Of a DNA stretch of 50,631 nucleotides, positions 43,952 through 50,631 are shown in pieces. A model generated the notes under the pieces. It was given only the letters and a program-made list of their open reading frames with translations. It ran no database searches and was not told the origin of the DNA. The stretch is from an uncultured Lachnospiraceae bacterium (GTDB lineage Bacteria; Bacillota; Clostridia; Lachnospirales; Lachnospiraceae): the NCBI GenBank assembly GCA_947178145.1, contig CAMWXE010000037.1, forward strand, positions 1 to 50,631, written 5' to 3'. Made by a program: the position numbers and the translations under genes. Numbering within the stretch: the stretch's first letter is position 1; every line of letters starts with the position of its first letter.

Positions 43952-46300
43952 TCATACTTCCGCCGTCAGCACATTCATGTCCTCCTTTCCGATCCTGCCT
44001 GATAACAGCCAGGCGAATCCAAAGAACAAAAGTGTGATCACAATTCCAGGAAGGAGAACGCTTCCAGGCGTATTTCCAGATGTGAAATTGCTGATCCCAG
44101 CCAGCCGCATGAGGTTGGATACAATGGGGTCTGTAAGCCCCATAGCTGCCAGCGTCCCAATGACTGCCCCCATTCCTGCCACAAGTCCAAAGCGAAAGGC
44201 AAAGGAGAGCCTAAGCATCCGGACAGAACATCCGATGGATTTATAGATTCCCATATCCTTCTGCTCTGCATCCAGAATCTTTGTTCCTGTCATTCCCGTT
44301 ACGATACAGATAAACGCCGCACTCATTCCATACAGGAAAAGAATCAGCATATGCATGGCGGAAATAATTCCAAAAAGCCCCGGCCAGGAATTCTCATGGA
44401 CATGGACATCCCCGCCCCAGGTCTGTTCCAAAGCCTCGGTAATCGCCTGTTTCTGTGAAGGATCTTCCAGAAAATAATGGCAGCACCACAGGCGGCTGTC
44501 GTCCTCTCCAACAGAAAGGTACCCTTCCCTGCTCATACCCAGATTTGCCCCCATATCATTGGCGCAGTGATAGATGCCTGAAACTGTAAACGCTCCACTG
44601 CCTTTATTCCCCCGGATTGTAACAGTATCCCCAACATCTACTCCCAAATCTGCTGCCAGCACCTCTGTCAGCACTACCTGGTCTGCCGCCCTGCTGGTAT
44701 GGCCCCTGCTGATATGGAACCGCTCCGGCTCCGTGATCACATTTGCCGTGTAATTCGTCCCATTTACAGAAACGCTTGGCATGGCCAGCAGATAGCTGTC
44801 TGTGATATCCGTATAAGAAAGCACCATTGTTTCCATTTCTTCGGCCGAAAGCTTCCCAAGAACCTGCACTCCCAGGTCAAGGTCTGCCGGGTTAAACGCA
44901 TCCATCATCCCTTTTCCGTCCGCCCCCAGCCAGCCGTTCATCCGGCCTGCCAAGGAAGCGAAAAACACCAGAAGTGCCGCTACAAGACAGGCGCTTGTAT
45001 AGCGTTTCCCCCCTGTCAGGACCTGCCGCAGCGCCAGATGGAAGCTAAGCCCTTCTGCCCGAAGCTTATGGTGGAAAATACCGGCTCCTGCATCCTGCGC
45101 CTCCCCGGATTCCCTGCGGATGGCTGCCATGGGGGTGGTCCTGCCAATCCTCCGAAGACACAGGGCACAAAAGCCTCCAGGCACCAAAAGAAGGACGGCC
45201 AGGATACCAAGGCAGGGAAGGACAGGAAATTGAACCGGCAGCAAAACACCCGTAGTAGTCACTGTAATCCGGCTGATGATCCCTGCTGCCGGAACTGCCA
45301 GAAGCATCCCCGAAACCGCGCCAATTCCCACGGCTCCCATATACTGTACCATCAGCTGGCCCGCCAGTTGTTTCCCGGTAAACCCTATCGTTTTTAAAAT
45401 CCCAAGATTCTTCCATTCCTGTTCTACCAGCCCGAAAATACTGTGTCCCATGACTGCCATGGCCACTCCCAGCAGCACAAATGCAAAAGCCGCTAAAATG
45501 GCTGAGAAAGCATCCTGGAGAATGACCATAAAACCCGCAATCGTATCTGCGCTGTGGATAAATTCCGTATACATAGAAAGAGGTGTGTTTTCTGTCAATG
45601 TTCTGTTTACTTCCGAAACAGTCCTGCCTTCTTCCATTTGAATATGGATCATGACGCCATCCCTGGCCAGGGCATCCATTCCCGCCTCTTCTATGACAGA
45701 GCAGATTTCCTCATAGGTCTGCTCTGAGATCAAAAAACCTTTCATCCCAATCATGGAACTGCCCATAAAAGGATCTTCATAATACCCAGCCACCGTCAGG
45801 CTGATCTTACGTCCGCCTCTGGCTATGGAAAATGTGATTGCATCCCCAGGTTTCAGATCCATCATGGATTTCATGGAAGGAGATACATATACTTCCTCTT
45901 CCCCGATTTCTTCCGGAGCTTCGGCATAGCCCGAAAGGTCACTCTGAAAGAAACGGTCCCTACCCCCTGTCCACGGAATCAGCTGCCCCTCGCTGTCAGA
46001 TTCCATGCCGTTTGCTTCATATTCAGAAAAAATCAGTCTCTGTGTCTCTGCCGCCTCTACTCCTTCCTGCCCCCGGATACTTTCTGTCAGGAAGTCCAAA
46101 TCCGGCACATTCGATGCCCATGCGGTAAGATCCCCAAACCTTAGTCTCTCCATCTCTTCCCTTATATAACGGTTCCCCACAAATGCAGTCATCAGCACTG
46201 CTGTCAGGGAAAGCGCTGTCAGAAACAGGAGGATTCCGATTCCCAAAAGGCTTCCTTTATGCTTTTTTATTCCTGCCCGGATTACAATCTGGTTTTCCAT
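43952..46300 (-). CDS. FtsX-type (MacB-like) ABC permease
   Basis: A 782-residue permease with an N-terminal TM (LGIGILLFLTALSLTAVLM), a large extracellular region (about 45-260), three TM segments, a central TM near residue 440, a second extracellular region and three final TM segments. The repeated FtsX pattern is visible in GHSIFGLVEQEWKNLGILKT and GTKILDAEQKDMGIYKSIG. The ATG at 46300 is one choice; an ATG nine bases upstream overlaps the ribosome site. Partner of the ATPase upstream. Confidence 0.85.
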   Translation of the reverse strand: MENQIVIRAGIKKHKGSLLGIGILLFLTALSLTAVLMTAFVGNRYIREEMERLRFGDLTAWASNVPDLDFLTESIRGQEGVEAAETQRLIFSEYEANGMESDSEGQLIPWTGGRDRFFQSDLSGYAEAPEEIGEEEVYVSPSMKSMMDLKPGDAITFSIARGGRKISLTVAGYYEDPFMGSSMIGMKGFLISEQTYEEICSVIEEAGMDALARDGVMIHIQMEEGRTVSEVNRTLTENTPLSMYTEFIHSADTIAGFMVILQDAFSAILAAFAFVLLGVAMAVMGHSIFGLVEQEWKNLGILKTIGFTGKQLAGQLMVQYMGAVGIGAVSGMLLAVPAAGIISRITVTTTGVLLPVQFPVLPCLGILAVLLLVPGGFCALCLRRIGRTTPMAAIRRESGEAQDAGAGIFHHKLRAEGLSFHLALRQVLTGGKRYTSACLVAALLVFFASLAGRMNGWLGADGKGMMDAFNPADLDLGVQVLGKLSAEEMETMVLSYTDITDSYLLAMPSVSVNGTNYTANVITEPERFHISRGHTSRAADQVVLTEVLAADLGVDVGDTVTIRGNKGSGAFTVSGIYHCANDMGANLGMSREGYLSVGEDDSRLWCCHYFLEDPSQKQAITEALEQTWGGDVHVHENSWPGLFGIISAMHMLILFLYGMSAAFICIVTGMTGTKILDAEQKDMGIYKSIGCSVRMLRLSFAFRFGLVAGMGAVIGTLAAMGLTDPIVSNLMRLAGISNFTSGNTPGSVLLPGIVITLLFFGFAWLLSGRIGKEDMNVLTAEV

Positions 46301-46374
46301 TCCTTTCATCTCCTCCCTATCTGCTTCAGTCTGGAAGAACGCACGCTCTGTGTGCATTCTTCCGGGCAAAACTT

Positions 46375-46415
46375 AGAAGTTCTTATCCTGCGTACTTTGC
46401 AGGGTTAGAACTTCT
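46375..46415. repeat. Compound hairpin between ATPase and permease genes
   Basis: Outer arms AGAAGTTCT (46375-46383) and AGAACTTCT (46407-46415) and inner arms CCTGC (46387-46391) and GCAGG (46399-46403). The T-run follows on the plus strand, opposite to the genes. So it may tune differential expression rather than terminate the operon. Confidence 0.55.
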
Positions 46416-46425
46416 TTTTGCCCTG

Positions 46426-47187
46426 CTACCATCGAAGCTTGGAAAGCCACTGGCTTACATCTCTTTCCCGCTGCTTCTCTTCCATTTCATTGTACGGCTC
46501 CAACGCCAGTTCATCACAGACCTTTCCATCCTCCAGATAAAGAACCCGGTTCCCTCTGGCTGCGGCCCGCAGGTCATGTGTCACCATCAGGATACTCTGG
46601 CCTTCACGGTTCAAGTCGGTCAATAGCCCAAGGACTTCACGGGTATTTGCCTGATTCAATGCCCCTGTAGGCTCATCTGCAAACAGAAGCCCCGGCTTTC
46701 CGATCATGGCCCTGGCAATGGCTGCCCTTTGCGCCTCGCCCCCGGATACCTGGGAGGGCAGTCTGTCCTTTGCTGCCTCCACATCCATCTGCCGCAGGAG
46801 ATTCGCAGCCCTCTCCCTTACATTTTCGGCGCTGTCCTTTTTACTCACATATCCTGCCACCAGCACATTTTCCAAAAGCGTCAGGCTGCTGACCAGATGG
46901 GTCTGCTGGAATACAAATCCGAATTCCTCTGCCCGTAGCTTTGCCATCCGGTTTTCAGAAAGGCCGCTGATCTCCTTATCCTTGTAAAACACATGTCCTG
47001 CGGTCAACGGATCCATACCGCTTAAGCTGTACAAAAGCGTAGACTTCCCGGCTCCCGAAGGCCCCATAATCACAGTAAAGTCATTTTCATATATTTCAAT
47101 GTCAATTCCGTCCAGGACTTTTGTCTCTGTCTTTCCCTGGAAAAAAACTCTGGTGATTTTTTCTCCATGTAAGATTGTGTCTGCCAT
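46426..47187 (-). CDS. ABC ATPase of MacB/LolD type
   Basis: A 253-residue ATPase: Walker A GPSGAGKST near 43-51, Q-loop GFVFQQTHLVSSLTLLENVL, signature VSGGEAQRAAIARAM, Walker B LLFADEPTGALNQA and switch histidine in LMVTHDLRAAARG. It starts three bases after the ligase stop (translational coupling likely) and supplies the FtsX permease downstream. Confidence 0.9.
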   Translation of the reverse strand: MADTILHGEKITRVFFQGKTETKVLDGIDIEIYENDFTVIMGPSGAGKSTLLYSLSGMDPLTAGHVFYKDKEISGLSENRMAKLRAEEFGFVFQQTHLVSSLTLLENVLVAGYVSKKDSAENVRERAANLLRQMDVEAAKDRLPSQVSGGEAQRAAIARAMIGKPGLLFADEPTGALNQANTREVLGLLTDLNREGQSILMVTHDLRAAARGNRVLYLEDGKVCDELALEPYNEMEEKQRERDVSQWLSKLRW

Positions 47188-47190
47188 TTG

Positions 47191-48543
47191 TTACGCCACC
47201 TTTCCCTTCAGGATCAAAGGTTTTTTCCCTGTCCGGATATCCGGCAGGATTTCTTCTACAAAGTTCACATAGAACTGCACATAGTCCAGTCTTTTCTCTG
47301 CAAGGATCTTCCTCATCCGAAGCAGCATCTCCTGCCGGATCTGTTCCCTGGAAACGCCATTGCCTGTTTCCGCATACATTTCAAAGGTATCTTTCGTAGT
47401 CTGCCGGAACTGATAATCTTTCAGCCCTTCGATACAGAAACCTTCGATGGCCAGTGGGTGAAGAAATTCCCTGTTTCCTCTTCCGTCTTCAAACCAAAGG
47501 ACATCTTCGTTTCTTCCCAAAAGCCCCACTGCTTTGGTAAAAGGAAGCTCTTTTTCCTTTGGCGGCTGCAGAGTCAGACGGTCAGAAAGGCGGTACCGGA
47601 TCAGCGGCTGTGCATAGTTATAAAGGCAGGTAAGGTACATCACCCCATGTTCCACCTCAATGATATTCATATCATCAAAAAGGAGCATCCCTTCCTCCGA
47701 GTCTGTTTCCACCCCAAGGGCCAAGGATTCACTGGCTCCATAAAAATTGACAACCTGTGTCCGGAATATATTTTCCAGATAGGTCCGTAAACTGTTCCCC
47801 AATGGTTCGCCACAGGAAATCATCCTTTCCGCATCCAGGCTGACTTCCCCGTTCTCCATCAGCTGTGCCAGGATCTTGATGGCAGATGGATAGCCAATAA
47901 CAATATTGGGCCGGAACTCTTTTAACTGCCTGATCCATTCTGTGACCGGCGTCTTGATATCCAAATAGAGCTGGCTGGCACCTACTCCACGGATTCCGTC
48001 TCCCACCGCCATAGCGCCTCCATATCTTCCGTCTGTGGCCGCAATATAGACGATCCTGGGACGTTTCATCAGAAGTCTCAATATCTGCGGCATGGACATT
48101 CCCCAAAGAGCCGCCCGTATGATACCCATAAGCATCTGGCCCCAGGCATCCTCATCATATACAAAGTATCCGGGTTTCCCGGTGCTGCCAGAGGAATGAA
48201 CCACATGATACTTTCCCTGATAAGGCTTCCGGTCTGCCGCTTCCCCCGCATCAAATTCCCGCAGGTTTTCCTGTTTTAAATCCGGCACTGTGACCAGTTC
48301 ATCAAAATGCTCTAAAAGCGTTTGTTTGTCGATGGTGGGAAAGCAGGAAAGAGGCAGCGTATCCAACTGTTCCTCTGTAATTCCCGCCTTCTCAAAAGCT
48401 GCCCGGTAATAAACTGAATGCTCCCATGCGAACCTGAGAAGCTTCCGCAGTTTTCCATCCTGCAGGGAACGCATCTTTTCGGCACTTAATTTCACATTCT
48501 TTTTCAGTCTGTATAAATCAGTTAAAGTCTTTAAGTAGTTCAT
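47191..48543 (-). CDS. PaaK-like adenylate-forming ligase
   Basis: A 450-residue protein of the phenylacetate-CoA ligase/CapK family. The ATP loop is VVHSSGSTGKPGYFVYD, the central motif NFYGASESLALG, and the hinge IRYRLSDRLTL. It would activate a carboxylic acid as an acyl-adenylate, then pass it to CoA, a carrier or an amine. Length fits the short PaaK type. The ATG follows GGAGGAAGAAA. Coupled to the ABC ATPase and 85 bases downstream of an amide hydrolase: the hydrolase could release the acid that this enzyme activates, an inference from context. Confidence 0.8.
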   Translation of the reverse strand: MNYLKTLTDLYRLKKNVKLSAEKMRSLQDGKLRKLLRFAWEHSVYYRAAFEKAGITEEQLDTLPLSCFPTIDKQTLLEHFDELVTVPDLKQENLREFDAGEAADRKPYQGKYHVVHSSGSTGKPGYFVYDEDAWGQMLMGIIRAALWGMSMPQILRLLMKRPRIVYIAATDGRYGGAMAVGDGIRGVGASQLYLDIKTPVTEWIRQLKEFRPNIVIGYPSAIKILAQLMENGEVSLDAERMISCGEPLGNSLRTYLENIFRTQVVNFYGASESLALGVETDSEEGMLLFDDMNIIEVEHGVMYLTCLYNYAQPLIRYRLSDRLTLQPPKEKELPFTKAVGLLGRNEDVLWFEDGRGNREFLHPLAIEGFCIEGLKDYQFRQTTKDTFEMYAETGNGVSREQIRQEMLLRMRKILAEKRLDYVQFYVNFVEEILPDIRTGKKPLILKGKVA

Positions 48544-48628
48544 TTTCTTCCTCCATTCAAAATCGCTGCACGATGGCACTATAAATTACCGCTTACGGCA
48601 ATTTGGTAAAGTCCCTTCGCAACTTCAC

Positions 48629-49771
48629 CTATTCAACCGAAATGACATATGCCGTTTTATAATCTTCCCTGTGGTAATAAATCAGTTCCTTTGTCTCCTG
48701 ATTCATCACAATGCTCCACTCGGTTGATTCAAACTCGCCAAAATTGTCCTTGCTCACGCTGTCCAATGCGTCCCGCACTTCTGTTTCTGTCATCGCCCCT
48801 CGTTCTTCCAGTGTCTGGGTAAGGATTTCATACCGGGTATGAGACTGGGCGGTTCCGATTCCCTGCTTCTCTCCATCCGCCAGGTAAAAATTGGTAACAA
48901 CCGGCGTTTCGGTAACAATCATCTCATTATCTACATATTCCACGGCCACGCTCCTTCCGTCCGCGTCCGCCAGGACCAGATGCACCATCATTCCCATGGA
49001 GCTGTGAAAGTCGTATTGCTGCAGGAGCTCCAGTGCTTCTTCCACATCTGCTGCTTTGTCAAGCAATAACCGGATTGCTGTTGTAGTAGTAATGTCCGGC
49101 TTGGCCGTATCCTGATTGATATCTGCAGAGTCCTGAATCATATTCACAGAAACGGCCAGTCCCTTTTCGTTCATGCCATCCAGCGGCGCATATAAGGAAA
49201 CAAAAGCCTGCATGGAATCCGGTAATTGTGAAATATCAAGCCCGCCGGCACGAATAAAGTCCATATTGACGGTTGAAACGGAAAAGTAGCCTTTTTCCGG
49301 TCTGGCGCTGACAATCAATCCATTACAGGTATTCCAGTCAAAATTTCTTCCGAACAGGTATCCGCCATCCTGATTTTCCACTGACAAAGTACTGCATCCG
49401 AAAGGAGCTTCTTCCATTTGAATTTCCTGTGCCAGCAGTGAAGTGATATAAGCCGCAACATCCGCGTCAGTGGCGGCTCCTCCCTGCTCTAAGAATGTGT
49501 CAAAGCCATAATCCCCTTCATATCGGACGGTTGACAGTCCTGCTTCCAGTTCCGCGATTTCAGAAGTTGGAGTAATCCAGATTGCATTCTCATCTCTGCT
49601 TCCTTTTTCATTTTCTTCTTCCATTGTTGTTTCTTCCGCTGTCCTACTTTTCGAACTTTCCTCGCTGCGGCTGTTTCCCTCCGTTTGATCACTGGGATCT
49701 CTTCCGCATCCTGACAGCAAGCCCAATATCCCTAAAGCTAAAAGCAGACCTATATTAAATCTTTTTTTCAC
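48629..49771 (-). CDS. Ntn-type C-N hydrolase lipoprotein (choloylglycine hydrolase-like)
   Basis: A 380-residue lipoprotein with signal peptide and lipobox LSGC (Cys22), a Ser/Glu-rich linker, and a linear-amide C-N hydrolase domain. The probable nucleophile is Cys126 in APFGCSTLSV, followed by GYLFGRNFDWNTCNGLIV and a central NEKGLAVSVNMI. Family members cleave amide bonds of bile salts, penicillin V or N-acyl amines, usually after self-cleavage that exposes the cysteine. If that occurs here, the 125-residue propeptide would stay membrane-anchored. GTG start follows GAGGGA. First strongly supported gene of the cluster; substrate unknown. Confidence 0.8.
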   Translation of the reverse strand: MKKRFNIGLLLALGILGLLSGCGRDPSDQTEGNSRSEESSKSRTAEETTMEEENEKGSRDENAIWITPTSEIAELEAGLSTVRYEGDYGFDTFLEQGGAATDADVAAYITSLLAQEIQMEEAPFGCSTLSVENQDGGYLFGRNFDWNTCNGLIVSARPEKGYFSVSTVNMDFIRAGGLDISQLPDSMQAFVSLYAPLDGMNEKGLAVSVNMIQDSADINQDTAKPDITTTTAIRLLLDKAADVEEALELLQQYDFHSSMGMMVHLVLADADGRSVAVEYVDNEMIVTETPVVTNFYLADGEKQGIGTAQSHTRYEILTQTLEERGAMTETEVRDALDSVSKDNFGEFESTEWSIVMNQETKELIYYHREDYKTAYVISVE

Positions 49772-49808
49772 TGTTTTTATCCCTCTCTCTCTGTGTCTGT
49801 GACTATAC

Positions 49809-49840
49809 TATAGCCGCCCCAGATAACATCCAACTAACAG
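49809..49840 (-). promoter_or_regulatory. Possible promoter of the hydrolase cluster
   Basis: On the minus strand TTAGTT, a 19-base spacer and TATAGT, or TTGGAT with 15 bases. Spacing is not standard; a 19-base spacer would suit a MerR-type activator. The rest of the 416-base gap to 50187 is AT-rich, and I see no gene there. Confidence 0.35.
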
Positions 49841-50187
49841 AAAAATAAACAATTTCTAAATGAATTCTTGCAGATTTCTCAATTACCTTTTTATCTGCTT
49901 TCATGGTTATCTTATCAAGATGGCATGTAAATAGCAAATACTTATACTTTATCCGTTTGAATAGGCATTTTCTATGAATACAAATCCATAACTCAACTAA
50001 GAATTCTCTTGCCGAATTATTGGTATTCCATCCGATCTATGTCATTTATTATCCATCAAATCAAATTTTGCCTTTATAAAAAAATACCGATTTTACACTA
50101 CCAACAGATTTTTATCTGTCATTCATGCAAAACCAGTATTTTACGAAAAATCTGAATTACAATTTTGATTTCCAGTATCATAAATGC

Positions 50188-50613
50188 TTATTTTTCCACA
50201 AATTGCTGTATATCCAATGTTCCGGTCAATTCGGAAATCCACTCACTGCCGGATACAGCATTTCCCATGTGATAAAGGCCATGATACGGGCCATAGTCGC
50301 TGTAGTACATCACCACGTTTCCCCATGGTGAAAAATATGCCAGGCTGCCGGCCGGCCCCTCTCCTTCCACGGCATTGTCTGTATCCAACGGTTCCGGCGG
50401 ATAAAAAATTTTCTCATTAGTACTGTAATCCTGAACCTCAACCGTCAAAGGAAGCTGATCATACAAAGACCGGGCAGCCGGACTGTCATTCAGTTCAAAA
50501 ATAATCGTATGATTGTTGTCCTTTACCTGAATCTGTAAAACCGTATCATTTTTTTCTTCATATTCTGAAACCTGAGATGTCGGACAGCGAATTTTCTTTC
50601 CTATCTCCCGCAC
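50188..50613 (-). CDS. Second cyclophilin-like-fold protein, start uncertain
   Basis: A 141-residue frame whose main part is a cyclophilin-like domain (TIIFELNDSPAARSLYDQLP, GSLAYFSPWGNVVMYYSDYG, YHMGNAVSGSEWISELTG), related to the domain of the 43157 lipoprotein. The frame opens at a GTG after an in-frame stop codon near the window edge. No signal peptide is visible, but a cysteine near the front (KIRCPTSQ) may be a lost lipobox, so the N-terminus may be frameshifted or truncated. Same strand as the cluster downstream. Confidence 0.6.
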   Translation of the reverse strand: MREIGKKIRCPTSQVSEYEEKNDTVLQIQVKDNNHTIIFELNDSPAARSLYDQLPLTVEVQDYSTNEKIFYPPEPLDTDNAVEGEGPAGSLAYFSPWGNVVMYYSDYGPYHGLYHMGNAVSGSEWISELTGTLDIQQFVEK

Positions 50614-50631
50614 AAATACAGCGGATTAAAA

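Noticed and set aside
44699..45397. 232-codon plus-strand frame opposite the FtsX permease
   Set aside because: Arg/Pro/His-rich antisense frame typical of shadows.
1..50631. CRISPR array, rRNA or tRNA genes
   Set aside because: No regularly spaced short repeats and no recognisable rRNA or tRNA sequence were seen on either strand by eye; a tRNA scan would settle the latter.

Overview
The window looks like a chromosomal segment of an anaerobic, gut-type Firmicute, most likely a Lachnospiraceae/Clostridia member. This is inferred, not searched. The grounds are strong AGGAGG-type ribosome binding sites, sigma-A-like promoters, an indolepyruvate:ferredoxin oxidoreductase, a BlaI/M56 pair, GHKL/LytTR and Bce-like two-component systems, and small-protein families I associate with this group. 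Moderate G+C core genes alternate with AT-rich, decayed accessory DNA.

Left part (1-20.3 kb), metabolism and regulators: an AMP-forming acyl/aryl-CoA ligase; a GNAT acetyltransferase; iorA-iorB (oxidative decarboxylation of aryl pyruvates to aryl-acyl-CoA); carB; a frameshifted eCIS-core/DUF4157 remnant; a cytoplasmic GH13 glycosidase with an odd C-terminal tail; a MerR regulator coupled to a 52-residue membrane protein; a second GNAT and a hydrolase-GNAT fusion; a GntR(YtrA-like)-ABC operon with a clear promoter/operator; a large unrecognised protein; and a class I aminotransferase.

Middle part (20.4-38.1 kb), sensing and transport: a decayed AAA/PD-(D/E)XK protein with two internal deletions; a complete response regulator-kinase-ABC ATPase-FtsX permease module of the antimicrobial-peptide type; a LytTR regulator-GHKL kinase-twin ABC exporter block with a LytTR-like tandem operator in front of the exporters; a BlaI-M56 peptidase pair with two near-palindromic operators; a small HTH/RHH regulator region; and a lipoprotein.

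Right part (38.2-42.4 kb), a graveyard of mobile DNA: a frameshifted serine-recombinase tail, two overlapping tyrosine recombinases of a recombinase-in-trio-like element with single-base frameshifts, a Mu/TnsB-like transposase that has lost its catalytic core, and a RelA/SpoT-type alarmone-synthetase-like gene stopped by one in-frame TGA and overlapping a small DUF6718-like gene.

Far right (42.7-50.6 kb): a co-directional minus-strand cluster of an Ntn-type C-N hydrolase lipoprotein, a PaaK-like adenylating ligase, a MacB-type ATPase and FtsX permease, two cyclophilin-like-fold proteins, and a chimeric ORF joining a serine acetyltransferase N-terminus to a SHOCT tail. This combination is the best candidate for an undescribed system here: amide hydrolysis, acid activation and transport in one cluster. 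The alarmone-synthetase/DUF6718 pair is the next best. All functions are read from motifs and remembered families; no database search was run.
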